DNA from: Drechslerella dactyloides
Lineage: Eukaryota > Ascomycota > Orbiliomycetes > Orbiliales > Orbiliaceae
Length of the DNA: 64,000 nucleotides
Reading direction: 5' to 3'
NCBI GenBank assembly: GCA_020064725.1
Contig: JAGTWJ010000001.1
Location: forward strand, 6,262,001 to 6,326,000
The notes under the pieces were generated by a model. The model did no database searches. It was not told the DNA's origin and saw nothing but the letters and a program-made list of their open reading frames with translations. A program made the position numbers and the translations under genes. Below are positions 20,851 through 33,015 of the stretch, piece by piece. Position 1 is the stretch's first letter, and every line of letters begins with the position of its first letter.

Positions 20851-23835
20851 AAACAAATCGCCTCCCGATCACCGACGGAGGCCGCGCTAGACCTACGGAC
20901 AAGCTTGACCCACGGTATCCTTTCCACCGCCGAAGTTGGCCTCCGCCAGTCGATACACGGGCCCAATGAGCTGCCGCAGTCGGAGCCGGAGCCCCTATGG
21001 CTCAAATTCGGGAAACAGTTCGTCGAGTCCCGACTTATCCTACTCCTGCTCGCCTCTGCCGCGATATCCTTCTTTATGCACAACTATGATGATGGGATAT
21101 CAATCACCATTGCTGTTGTGATTGTCGTTACGGTTGGATTTGTGCAGGAGTACAGATCGGAACAGGAGCTGGAGGCACTGAATAAGCTGGTGCCGCATCA
21201 TGCTCACCTGATCAGAGGGAATGCGCCTGGGAGCAGGAAGCTCAGCGCGGAGGACGAGGCTAAGCTACTCGGGCTACCACCTGCATCGACGACCGTTAGC
21301 GCCAGCCAGCTGGTACCTGGCGATCTTGTGACATTCACCACTGGAGATCGGATACCTGCAGACTTGAGGTTGACTGTGGCGGCTGACCTGGAGATCGATG
21401 AGAGTAATTTGACTGGAGAGACAGAGCCTGTCAAGAAACAGAGCGAACCTGTGGAGCTGTCATCGGCTGATGATACACCGTTCTACTCCGCTACGAACTC
21501 GGATCCATCGATTAGCGAAATGCACAGCATTGCTTTCCAAGGCACCTTAGTCAGGAATGGACATGGCCAAGGCATTGTAGTGGCGACGGGTTCGGGTACA
21601 CAGTTCGGCAAAATCAACGCCATGCTATCGGAGATCGCGAGTCCTAGGACACCTCTACAAGTCTCCATGGATAAACTAGGACATGACCTGTCGATGGCTA
21701 GTTTTGGTATCATTGGGCTGATTGTGTTCTTCGGATTTCTACAAGGCCGTGAGTGGCTAGAGCTTTTCCAAGTTGCTGTCAGTCTAGCGGTGGCGGCCAT
21801 CCCAGAGGGCCTGCCTATCATTGTTACAGTCACACTGGCCCTTGGAGTTATCAGGATGGTCAACCGAGGAGCGATAGTACGAAAGATGCCGAGTGTTGAG
21901 ACTCTCGGCTGCGTGAACGTCGTCTGCAGTGACAAGACTGGCACGCTCACACTCAACCATATGACGGTCACGATGCTGTGGGCCTGCGATCTCCCCGAAC
22001 CTGTCCAGAAAGCATCTCTACAATCTTCAACGACACCCTTGGATGTTCCCACCAGGACACTACTTCGCATTGGCAACCTGTGTAACAATGGTAGACTGGC
22101 TGCTCATCACACTGCGGAAGCTATTTCCGCCTTTGCCGCACATTCGCCAAGTCTCACACAGTCTAGATTTGTCGGCCAACCGACTGACGTTGCTCTGCTT
22201 GACTTGTTGGACGCATTCGGCGAAGAGGATATCCGGCCACGGGTGAACAGATGCGCTGAGGTTCCATTCTCGTCGAAAGAGAAGTGGATGGGGGTTATCA
22301 TTGATGGCGGCAGCTCTGGTTCTGACACTGCGTACATAAAGGGGGCTCTAGAAAGGGTTCTTGCGCGGTGCGACACATATCTGACAAAAGATGGTCGACC
22401 GGTGGTCTTGGATGAGGGGCGGAAGACTAAGGCGATGGCTGCGGCTGAGAAAATGGCGGAAGAGGGACTCAGGGTTCTCGCATTCGCAAGCGGACAAGTG
22501 CCAAAGTTCGAAAAGAAACCTGCGACCGTCGACACGAAGGATTGCTTCAAAGACCTCACGTTTGCTGGAATTGTCGGCATGTTCGATCCCCCGCGAAAAG
22601 GAGTGGATAAGGCTATCCGGCGGCTCATGTTGGGCGGGGTCAAGGTCATCATGATTACTGGTGACGCAGAGACGACAGCTGTCAGCATTGCGAAGAAGCT
22701 TGGGATGCAAGTTCTTCCGTCCATACCGATCGAAGGTAGAGCATCGCCATCGATGAACGGAAGCCCGGTCGTAGGGCACCACTCACGATCCGTTATCCGA
22801 GGCGACGAGCTCGACCAGATGACGGATGATGAACTGGCGCAGGCTATCAGAACTACTACCATCTTTGCAAGGACATCACCGGAGCAGAAACTCAAGATCA
22901 TCAAGGCACTACAAGCCCCGCCAAATGAGGCTGTGGTTGCCATGACTGGTGACGGGGTTAATGATGCCCCAGCCTTGAAGATGGCGGATATCGGCATCAG
23001 CATGGGCATCATGGGAACAGATGTGGCAAAGGAAGCAGCGGACATGATTCTCAGCGACGACAATTTTTCGACGATACTACGGGCGATCGAAGAGGGCAAG
23101 GGCATATACTACAACATCCAGAATTTCCTCACGTTCCAGCTTAGCACGAGTGTGGCAGCCCTAGGCCTGGTGTTACTCAGTACGCTCTTTGGGAAAGAGA
23201 ATCCGCTCAACCCGATGCAGATTCTTTGGATCAGTACGTACCTTCCTGATAGACGAGCTCTTTGGGCAAATGTTAACAAGCTATTTTATCTAGACATCTT
23301 AATGGACGGTCCCCCGGCGCAATCCCTCGGTGTCGAGCCCGTAGACAAGAACGTAATGGCGGCGAAACCACGGTCTCGCCACGACCGGATCCTGACATCA
23401 ACATTGCTTCAACGAGTATTTACGTCCGCCTTCTTCATCCTGTCGGGAACCATGTTGATCTATCTCCGAGAGATGTCGGTGGACGGGACAATCACAAAAC
23501 GAGACACGACAATGACATTTACGTGTTTCGTACTTTTCGATATGTTCAATGCGCTCACGTGCCGCAGCGAGGGAAAGAGCTATCTGCGTGGGGAGATTGG
23601 TCTCACGAGCAACCGGTTCTTCCTCGGCGCTGTTGGTGCAAGTCTGATGGGCCAGGTCGGGGTTGTGTACCTCCCGTTCTTGCAGTGGATATTTCAGACT
23701 GAGGCACTTCACTTCCGGGATTGGGTCTTGCTGATTGCGGTTGCGAGTACGGTGCTCTGGGTGGATGAGGCGAGAAAGTGGCACGCGTGGCGAAAGGGGC
23801 GGAGAGTGTTTGCGGGATATAGTTCGCGGGTCTAG
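20718..23835 (+). CDS. PMR1: Golgi Ca2+/Mn2+ P-type ATPase Pmr1 (SPCA)
   Basis: Pumps Ca2+ and Mn2+ into the Golgi, supporting glycosylation and secretion. Proposed exons: 20718-20762, 20842-23233, 23294-23835, about 992 residues. The second intron (60 bp, GTACGT...TCTAG) lies inside an open frame; removing it restores LWINILMDGPPAQSLGVEP, the conserved helix 6 region with the Asp and Gln that bind ions in SPCA pumps. Other motifs: TGE in the actuator loop, PEGLP in helix 4, phosphorylated Asp379 in DKTGTLT, and TGDGVNDAP in the hinge. The N-terminus is uncertain: the core is open from 20842, where a CTAAT branch site and TAG acceptor precede it, and I joined it to an ATG at 20718 by a GTACGG donor. 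An isoform with a different first exon is possible. The body of the gene is certain. Confidence 0.93.
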
Positions 23836-26120
23836 CAGGCCAGCGACGAGGAGGCCGCGTTGTTGTGCAATGGCGATACTGCGTTCGCGGAGCTCTCGGA
23901 TCAGAAGGCAGCCGGGTTCACAGTAGTGAGGCGGCTCGTGGGCGGGCGGCGCGAGGTGTACACGTAATGTGGCGTGGGTAGTGCTCAGGAGTCCATCGCC
24001 GGACGGATAGATCTTGCTGTGAGTGCGGTTTTTTGAGCGGTTTTTACATACTTCCTTTTTCCTTTTCATTTTTCTTCTCTTGTATTTTTTTGATAGAATG
24101 GGGTGGTTTTCGATAGCGGTTGAAAGGCATCGCGAGGGCTGCGGCATCCAACTACATTGCTTTTCCTTCCAATTCTTGTATGTTAATTAACTCCTTTCCT
24201 TCGCTTCTATGTACATTACTACTGACATTTTTCTGAGCATCTCTTTTGTTTTACTCAAAATAATTCTTTTGGCAACTTCATGCTTGGCATTGCCGGCGGT
24301 TGGTTCTTCGAGTCAAAGTTTTGTATACAATACTGACTACTGTCAGCTGGCGATATCGATTACTTCCAGCCTCAGCTCTCGACGAGAAGGCTGCAATGCG
24401 AACTTTATAGAGATCTACACCGCACTTTCCTGATCTAAGCAAGGCTGGCTGTATGGTGCCTGCAATATCACGCTTCTTGAAACGACGGCTGTCAATTTGA
24501 GGTTGCGGCAGATTTGTGCAATTTACGATCCGAATTTGACGAAATGCGGAACACAAATACGATGGTGGGGCCTGGCAAAACGCCTTGGTGGCAAACGGGC
24601 AAGAGGTCGGGATGGCCAATGAAAGCGCGGTAATCTCGCGTGGGACTGATGTGGAATGGTGCCTGGCCTGTGTTACAGAAGGGTGGGCCTGCAGTTTAGC
24701 GAACAGCTGGACATTTGGCTCAGGACCTCGGGTGGCTGCTGCGAGCTGAATTGGAACAATGGCGTCCAACATTGTGGCCATGTGGTGGACATAATTTGCG
24801 ATTGCCACTGACTCGGGTTATAGGATGGAATTATAGCCGCCGCTCTAGAATTGATTAACAGAGCGAGAGTACTTATGTTAAGAAGTGGGAAAATTTCCAT
24901 TACCAGTAGTATAATTCCTCAATATCTCGGCTTCGGATTCCGCATGTCATGTATAAGATGGAGATATTATAGGTACATACATGCATGTGACGTGACTCTA
25001 CACGCTGGCTCTATATATTAGGTCAAAAACGTGGTCTCGATCGATACCCGACACGCCAGTAATAAGCGCTACCAGATAGATATATACTTAGTACCAAGGG
25101 TACGGAAGTCATATAATAATACTGAAGAGCCATATCGACATATATCATTCGATTCAGACTCCAGGGAAGTATATTGATAAAGACGGATATTAATCAATCA
25201 TGCAAATAGTCGACCTGCGTTACGTTATACCGCTAAATATGCATATATGGACTCATGATACTTGAGTCCAGGTATCGTCATCTCCGCCCCATAGGTATAA
25301 TCCTGGCTTGTTATAAGCTACGCTACTACTCGCCATGATCGATCATGCTGCCTAGACCAGCGTGTCTGGTGAAACTTTAATCATACATGCGTAAATTTCA
25401 GATTTGATATCTCGGAACCTCTCGTAGGCACCTGCTGTACATTAAAGCCTCAAGCAGTTGTGCAGTCATATTGTAGCGAGAAAATGCTCTGCACTCCACT
25501 TCCAAAATTGAGATATATAGGCATAATTTGCAATCTGATGTATTGTTCGAACGTTTGCGAGGCATCTTGGAGGCTTCCCAGTACCGTGGTACAGCGGCAT
25601 GCAGGAGATCTAAATCCACGGTCCTGCCGGTGTACTCCATTGTCGTCAATTAGTCAAATACTCGTGCATAAAATATTAAAATATGAATGCTCTTTGGCAA
25701 AGTTGCACTTGCGAAGCTATAGATCTATCGTTTGATATTATCATGATCACATCATCAGCTTAGAGATCTTTGCACATTTGCTACAAAATTGGCCAGGGCC
25801 TGATGAATGACACCGAGGACCTACAGACGTATTGTGATATAACATGACTCGTCCGAAGGTCATAAAGAACCTGGTCAGCAGTATATACAACAGGCTCGGT
25901 ATTTGATATATATATGTATACATTTTCATGGACAAGAAAAATGGAAGAGTAGATTTGAAGACTTGGGGGTATATATCTGGATGTTGTTTTTCTGGCGAGG
26001 CCCGCGAGCTTGCATGGCGCAAAGATTGCCGATATGATATTAGTGAGTTTACACCTTATGAGCTTGCTGAGATCGTGATATACGGATCCCCGTAGATATA
26101 TATGTAGGCATGCTGATTGT
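23836..26120. other. AT-rich intergenic stretch 3' of PMR1
   Basis: Largely AT-rich. Two overlapping antisense ORFs begin with hydrophobic, signal-peptide-like starts: plus 24209-24433 (74 residues, hydrophobic h-region then ALPAVG) and minus 24673-24900 (75 residues, MEIFPLLNISTLALLINSRA). Either could be part of a small secreted protein gene, but neither has further support. From 24900 on I see only AT-rich DNA with ATAT runs. Confidence 0.35.
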
Positions 26121-26560
26121 ATGCCGCAGTATTCATACTGTGTGAGCCTAAGATGCGCCTCTTTGCAAGACCTTGCAGTATTTGCGCTACTTATCTACAA
26201 CAGTGCTGATGCGGTTCCACTGCCAGCCTTAATGCCGAGTCCACCTCCGGTTCCTAGAACTGACTATAGTGGGTCCGGGCATGCCGAATGCTCAGCTGAT
26301 CGGATTGACGAATGCAGATCCAGATCCGAGATAAGTTTTCCGGAGTTTATGGCAATGTACGGTATGTCGCGCCGCGATCTCAACCTGAGAACAGACGTCA
26401 GCTGCCCTTAGGGCTCATGATTATCCGTCTGCTGACGGCTGACGACATCCGATGTTCCCATTTTACGAAGCCTGAGGAATGTCCAAGAGAGAGGATCCAT
26501 TCAGCAAGAAGAGCAGCCACAAATGCTAGAGTGATTGCAACTGCTGATTATACGGCATAG
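26121..26560 (+). CDS. Candidate two-exon small secreted protein
   Basis: Exons 26121-26361 and 26412-26560 joined by a 50-bp intron with a consensus GTATGT donor and CTTAG acceptor; removing it fuses two otherwise separate ORFs in frame (129 residues). The N-terminus has a modest hydrophobic segment (LAVFALLIYNSADAVPLPA, about 18-36) that could be a signal peptide, followed by a proline-rich stretch and several cysteines (ECSADRIDEC, RCSHF, EEC). The hydrophobic segment is short and begins late, so the true start may differ. Not recognised. It is the only gene-like object in a nearly 7-kb gene-poor block. Confidence 0.35.
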
Positions 26561-29500
26561 TCTATTGCTGGAATCCCTTCTGGAAACTCGACCGGTGGCG
26601 GTTAGATAGTGAGAAAAGCGAGGGACTGAGTTACAGTACGTATACGGGGCGAACAGCTGCTACTGGTGCGGTGATGCCGAGGTCGTTCAGTCTCCTGCGC
26701 CTATCGGGGACGTAGAATGATACCGAATCTACGGACCTTTGTGTTTTCATGGGGCTGTTGAGATGATATATATCTATTGGCTACAGACTGACTCTCGGCT
26801 CGACTTGCGGTTATGTATTTTGCGGACGGACGTCTCGTGGGCCGGGCTGCAGATTATTTTGAGCTGCAAGTACCAGAACGGATAATGTTCGGGGACCAAT
26901 AATACCAGAGGAATCACAACTTTCTGATCGTGATCAAGACTGTGAAGGGGGGCAGTGGAGGGTCTCATTCACGGGTGGGGAATGTCGAGGCGATCTTGTG
27001 CACATATTCAGACCGTATCTCCGCCTGCATCGTCTGAGAGGGCATCTTCCACCACACTATAGCACAGCAATTCTGCGTTGCGCGTAAATACCGAAAGCTG
27101 CCTAGATACCTTTCCAATAGTTAACTATATCAGAACTATCATGGTTAGCGCAAGCTTGTCCGCTAGTGCATTTGCCCCCTCCGTTCGCAAAATAAGCCCG
27201 GCTGGTTTATGAAACCGGAGGGCCGCCCGAGAGGGGCCGGAGATGCCGTGGTTGAGTTATCGCAACATTAGCCTGCAAGGTGACATCGCGTTAGGAACTT
27301 TCGGGTTACGGGAAGGCGCGATATTTGGGTATTGTGAGAAATAGCCAACTAGTGAACGTCGCTGGCGGGTACGGATGTATGTGCACACGATGTGGGTAAC
27401 GAAGTATACAGGCCCTGACTAATTGAATTTAGTGTATAAGTAATTTATCTCCAGGGCTTATTTCGCGGAGTGGAGAGGAGAACAGCGGCGATATTTTCGT
27501 GGTGTAACTGCGCACATAGATCCATGCGTGCCTGCACGGCATATGCATTTCCAGGCAGCCTGACCGGTCAGTGCACTCGAATTCGGAGTCCATGCAGGTG
27601 AGGAATGGCGCTGTAGCCTGTCTGCATGCATGCACATGCAGTCGCCATTGTGCCTCAGCTGCAGTCGAACAGTCGAACAGACCACGCACGGCTGCCCTGG
27701 CTGCACGAGAACGTCCCGTGATACATCGAGAGATGTGGTTGGTCGGGTAGGATTTCCCTCACTGGGCGTACGAATTTAGCCTGCAGTTGGACGCGCTTGA
27801 TGGTTTTTGTCTATGCAACTTTTTTTTTCATCGTTCGACCTCACATTTCACTGTTGATATTTGGATTGTTCGAAGCCTGGCTTGGGCGTAGACGGCGCAC
27901 GACAGAGGATATTGACCGGCTGCCTATTAACGCGCCAGACGACCCTTCATTCATGAGACTGGATCGATTGATTGCTCTCCCGCCAAGCAGGCCAGCTGGC
28001 GTCTGTCGTGTTGGATGGTTCTTGGTTGGCTGCTCCTCTCGCTGGAATGTGAATGAGTAAGTGTGTTCGAAGTCATTTTTGAGACCGCTGGCACCATCAA
28101 AGTCATCTTATATCCGCCGCTTAGCTACTGGCTCGCGTTTTTGATGTGCCGGGTAGCTAAGCAGCTAGCTGCAGGCTGGGTATGCAGGGTCATCGCGCCT
28201 CTTGGATGGGATAGTTTGAGCAGAGCATCCATTGCGATGTAGTCTCGGGCGAGTGTGCATATCGGGACGAAGCAAACTCGGGTGCATATGCACGGAATGC
28301 AGGCGTAATATGCGATATCACATTTATTATAATCTGACATGTCGCCAGATATCGATAATTGGAGAAAGATGCTCATTGACCGCTGGCTCGAATTAAAGGA
28401 CCGGCCGGCTGGCCGGACGGCGGACAGAAAGGAGAATTGAGAATTGGCAGGTTCCCGCGGACAGTTAATTAGCATCTGCGCATCGGTCCCTCCGCAAATT
28501 TTAAAGTGGCCTGACCGGGTGCCCTCCACCAGCTGGCGAGCGAGCTAGCTCGTTCGTGACAGTGCGGGAAGAGTGCTCACCTCAAGCAGCACGGCGGCGG
28601 CGGCAGCAGAAGCAGCAGCAGCAGTTGCAACGTTGGATCGAGGCGACCGTCCGTCCATCTGGACCTCCGTCTGGACTGCGGCCGTCCATTCGTTCGGGCG
28701 TGCGTCTTGAATGGGCGAATCCGGCTGCCTGGGAGCCTAGAGTCTAGCGAAGGGAGGGTCGCAATGGCGCGGGCTGGCCCGCGAGGAAGATGCGCCGGGC
28801 AGCCAATTGCAATCTGGATGAGCTGTGAGATGCGAGGACCGATCGAAATGTCCCGCTGCAGCTGTTTCGTTTCAGACAGGAGATAACTCGGCTGCCAGGA
28901 GGAGAGGAGAAGGAGAGCACGCTGGAATTCGGGATCGCGATGTGGATATTTGCTGGTGGAGGCCGGCGCTCAGCTCCAGGCACCACTCCCGCCGATATTT
29001 TAACAGCAACAACGCAAACAGCCAACCAACGTTGGCCATCGCTCCAAGCTGCATCTCATGATCTCAACCTCCACCTTCTCATCGCCCGCCTGCGCCTGCT
29101 CCTCAGAGACGCCCCCCTCGCTCGTGGCCGCCGGCGTCGACGCAGGGCCTGACTGTATATAAATATCGCCGGCCGGGGAGCTCTCTCGTCCAGCCTCGTC
29201 TCGACGTCTCGTTTGTCCAACGGGCTAGTCCACGTTCGCCCTTTTTCTGGTTTGCTGAGCGCCATCGTCAAGGGTGTCGAAGGAGGGCCTTCCCTGCCGC
29301 CGCCGCCGTCGTCTAACTGCAACTGCTGCTAGCTGCTGCATGCTAACTCGGGACTTCTCTGCTTGGCCGTTAGCTGCTCGCTCCTTCTCAAACGGCGTGT
29401 CCATTCCAACCGCGTCTGGCTGAGTTATTCGAATTCTTTGCTCTTGATCTGTTGTCGACGGGAGGCGTCCAGCGCACTGCTCCTCAAGTCACCAGGCTCG

Positions 29501-30698
29501 AGCGACGCCTGGTGGTGGTAGTGGCGACGGGTGTTCGATCAGGGACTGCACCCACCCATCCATCCGTTCAGATATATCCAAATCCATCCATCCACTCGTT
29601 TAAGACTAAACTCGGTGCGTTAGCCAACGTTGTTTGGTTTCTGTTCTATCCCGTTCGGTCCTGACAGTCTCTCGTGTCCCCGTGCCCTGGGTCGCCTCGT
29701 CAAGGTTCGCTCCACTAACGTGCGTCTGCTTCCTAGTCGGATGCTTCGATCGCTTCTATAGTTAGCTCTCTCGTGGGACTCGCCCACGTACGCCTTTTTC
29801 AGCCTGCCGTCCGGGTGGTGCGAACTCGAACTGCGGTACCCCGTTGCAGTGCTCTCGCAGCCCGCGAGATATCTGCTATCCAGCCGGCTCCCCGCTGTTT
29901 TTTTCCTGCGGGCGAACTCCTCCCCATCGCTCCCTTCCCGGAATCCTACTAGTTACCGCGCTTTGCATCGTCCTTCTTGCGCTCTTTCTCTCACGCTTGC
30001 CCTCTTTTTTCTCTCGTTATATTCCTCCCTTCGTTCTCCCATTTCATTTCTCTTTTCCGACTTAAATACTGTCGATAGTCCGGAATCAAGCTTTAGCTAG
30101 GGCCTGGGTAGCGACGTATCATCCCCGCCAGTCCGTTTGGAAGGAGAGGAGGAGGAGGGGCAGGGTATTGAAGAGACTACTTCTTCTCTGGCTAGCCGAC
30201 TCGGCCATTGCATTCGTTGCTTTCCCACCTTTTTTTCCCCGACGAGCTGCCCCCTCCCGCTTCTCGACGACGACACATATCGTCCCGCCAATCCCAGGTA
30301 CATTCCATTCCACTGCATATAGAGCCCCGTTGGCACGTACGCGCTTCCATCCGAGCGTCGACCAGGTGGGGCCAATCCTCGCTGCTCGACCTGTCCGTCT
30401 GTATCCGATATACTCAGAACCCACTCCCTGCTCTTATCGGCAAGGATTTTTCCTCACCCCGTGTGCTTTGCCGGTGAAAATTATTCATCATTGGATCCTT
30501 TGCATTGCTATATTGGTCGAAGCGGAACTGGCGACGCCACAATCCGACAAGCTATTTTGCTCAAGCTTTTAGAATATATCTCTCGTTATCTGCAGCCACA
30601 CAGCTTTTATACAGCTTGACCTCAATCTGAGCTGCCAGGAACTTTCTCCGAGCAAGCGAGAGATTGGAGCCCCACCCCCCAAGCTGTGACTGTTCTGG
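26561..30698. other. Gene-poor stretch and long pyrimidine-rich SUA5 leader
   Basis: 26.6-28.1 kb is AT-rich with no gene seen. 28.1-29.7 kb is of higher GC and has only short overlapping ORFs on both strands. 29.75-30.7 kb is markedly C/T-rich on the plus strand (for example 29980-30060), typical of a long fungal promoter or leader ahead of SUA5. ORFs in it (such as 30168-30572) begin with leucine-rich starts but look like products of the pyrimidine bias. Confidence 0.4.
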
Positions 30699-32204
30699 AT
30701 GCTTCCTTTGCTCAACCTCTCCACTCTATCTATCTCCACTGCAGGACCGACTCTTATCTTTCGCTGCTGGCCCCCTTCCACCTTAATCTGGAAGCTGCTA
30801 GGATACAAGATTCACTCTCTTCTTTACGCAACAACAATCAACATACTACCATCTCGCCCCTCACCACAGTTCGGCCGACCTTCGTTATCATCTACTATGG
30901 CGTCGACACCCCACACGGGCCCTTGCTCGCCCACCAGTGGCTCCGAGCCGCCTTCGCCGCCTCCAATCGCCGGCCCAAAGCTGTCTTTCAACCGCCGGAT
31001 CTCTACCGAAGTCATCTCAATCAACCCTGGCGACATCAGCTTCGAGCTGTCGGAAGCACCACTACATCCCTACGAAGATCCAAAGTTCACCACTACACCG
31101 TCATCACAAACCGGAAAGGCCATACTTTACGCTGCTGAGAAGCTGAAGTCAAGCAACATCCCTGTCGCCTTCCCGACGGAAACTGTCTACGGCCTAGGAG
31201 CGGATGCGACGAGGGACGAACCTGTGAAAAACATATATGCTGCAAAAGGCCGCCCAACCGACAACCCGCTCATCGTTCATGTGGCCTCTTTCAAGCAGCT
31301 ACGCAGTATGATGTTATCCGCCGACGCGCCGGAAGATGCATCATACGAACTCCCGGCAATCTATGACGAGATGACAAGAAAATTTTGGCCGGGGCCTCTG
31401 ACGATCCTGCTACAACTCCCCGAAAAATCCAAGTTGTCGTCGTTCGTTTACTCCACGCAAGTTACCGTTGGCGTCCGAATGCCCGCCCACCCTGTCGCCT
31501 TGGCCCTTTCATTGACGTCTAATGTCCCGATCGCCGCGCCGTCCGCCAACAAGAGTGGCCTCCCGTCGCCGACTACAGCAAAGCATGTTGCCGAAGATCT
31601 GTATAAAAGAGTGGAGCTCATCCTCGATGGCGGGCCATGCGTTGTTGGGGTGGAGAGCACGGTCGTGGATGGACTATCTGATCCGCCAGCGATCTTACGC
31701 CCAGGAGGCGTGAGTCTGGAACAGATACGCGAATGCCCTGGATGGGAGAATGTGGTTGTGCACAAAGAAGGCGATAGCGGCGGCTCCACCGGCATAGCTC
31801 CTCGGGCGCCGGGGATGAAGTACAAGCACTATTCGCCATCGTGTGGCGTCAGGCTGTATTTACCGGACGCCGACCAACCGGGACCAAAGGAGCTGAAGGC
31901 CACAGCGTTCGGTAGTGCCGTCAAGGTTGTTCGGATGGGAGTGTTGCGAACGCGGCAATGGCGAGAGCTGACTGAGCAGGAGAGGAAGGATCTGATGGAT
32001 CTGAACGTCGAAGTTGTCGAGGAGAGTTTAGGTTCCACAGGAGAGGAAATTTCGAGGAAACTGTTTGGGGCGCTGCGGAAGATGGACGACGAAGGGGTCG
32101 TGGTGGTGCACATTGAGGGCATAGCCGAAGATATGGAAGGGCTGGCGGTGATGAACCGGCTACGGAAGGCGGCGAGCGTTGTGATACGCCAGCGAGCGTA
32201 TTAG
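30699..32204 (+). CDS. SUA5: Threonylcarbamoyl-AMP synthase Sua5 (YrdC/TsaC family)
   Basis: Makes threonylcarbamoyl-AMP from threonine, bicarbonate and ATP, the first step of t6A formation at position 37 of ANN-decoding tRNAs. Single exon, 501 residues from the first ATG or 435 from the ATG at 30897. The YrdC fold starts at PVAFPTETVYGLGADA, with the conserved KGRPTDNPL and SANKSG ligand-binding motifs. The linker APGMKYKHYSP leads to the C-terminal Sua5 domain. The first 66 residues contain no Asp or Glu and several Arg/Lys and hydroxylated residues, as in a mitochondrial presequence. The first ATG is in a weak context (TCTGGATGC), while the second has A at -3 and G at +4, so leaky scanning could yield mitochondrial and cytosolic forms. 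Such dual use is known for this enzyme in yeast. Core assignment is certain; use of both starts is inference. Confidence 0.93.
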   Translation: MLPLLNLSTLSISTAGPTLIFRCWPPSTLIWKLLGYKIHSLLYATTINILPSRPSPQFGRPSLSSTMASTPHTGPCSPTSGSEPPSPPPIAGPKLSFNRRISTEVISINPGDISFELSEAPLHPYEDPKFTTTPSSQTGKAILYAAEKLKSSNIPVAFPTETVYGLGADATRDEPVKNIYAAKGRPTDNPLIVHVASFKQLRSMMLSADAPEDASYELPAIYDEMTRKFWPGPLTILLQLPEKSKLSSFVYSTQVTVGVRMPAHPVALALSLTSNVPIAAPSANKSGLPSPTTAKHVAEDLYKRVELILDGGPCVVGVESTVVDGLSDPPAILRPGGVSLEQIRECPGWENVVVHKEGDSGGSTGIAPRAPGMKYKHYSPSCGVRLYLPDADQPGPKELKATAFGSAVKVVRMGVLRTRQWRELTEQERKDLMDLNVEVVEESLGSTGEEISRKLFGALRKMDDEGVVVVHIEGIAEDMEGLAVMNRLRKAASVVIRQRAY

Positions 32205-33015
32205 AAGAGAAAGTTAGATGGGTGAATGAATGGTTAGGGCCGGATTCTGTGTTTTTCTCCTTATGAAACTAACTACATTGCTGCGTGCATGGGCATGGCG
32301 TTCTACAGCTGTCGTTTTCCTTTTTCTTCATCCGGCCAAGCCTCACCTGGAATTTCCTTGGGCGCCGCCTGCGATACGAGACAAGCAAGCCTACGTGCGT
32401 GGTCGTAAGTTACCCCTCTTATTGTTCCTAGTATCACTGTTTATTATTCTTCATCCTTACTCAAGTTTAAGTAACTATATACCTGCGTATCGTCGGGACA
32501 TACACTCATGTACAAAAGAGCTGGCGGGAACTTCGTGTTTTTTTCTTCTTTTTTTCACTTTACTTTTTTCCCTTTGTTATGTGCTGGTAGTTATAGACGG
32601 GCAGGGAATTTTTTGTGGTTCGGGATACTCCTTTTCGAAATTTCTTTCCTCCTTCCGTTGGCTGGTTTTACTTATTGACATATTTGAAATAGCATGTATC
32701 ATTGGGCTTCACTTCTAGCTTTCCCTTTTCCCCTAGTATTCTTATGACCCGATCAGCTCCATGTCGGGCCGTTCCTTTTCCTTTCGTTGGTTCTTACATA
32801 TCCTGTGGATAATTGTGTGATCGAACCTCACCGATAGTGCGCTACGAATTATAACTACTATTATTACCTAGTCAATTCGAGCTGGTGGACACACGATTCC
32901 ATGGTGCGCTATGGTTCCGTGTAGATGCTTCTATGATGGAGTCTGTGGTATCTATAAAGATGTATTGCGAAAAGGCTAACTATATGACGGTGATTGTAAC
33001 TTTTGTGAGCCGTGG
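32205..33015. other. Intergenic between convergent SUA5 and RET3
   Basis: Convergent 3' flanks. T-rich on the plus strand (32530-32720), so the 162-codon hydrophobic ORF at 32230-32718 is best explained by base composition. No other feature seen. Confidence 0.45.

Noticed and set aside
22107..23105. 332-codon minus-strand ORF
   Set aside because: Antisense to the conserved core of PMR1.
30168..30572. ORF with a leucine-rich, signal-like start
   Set aside because: Lies in the pyrimidine-rich SUA5 leader; hydrophobic codons follow from CT bias and there is no further support.
32230..32718. 162-codon hydrophobic ORF
   Set aside because: T-rich 3' flank of SUA5; hydrophobicity is explained by base composition.
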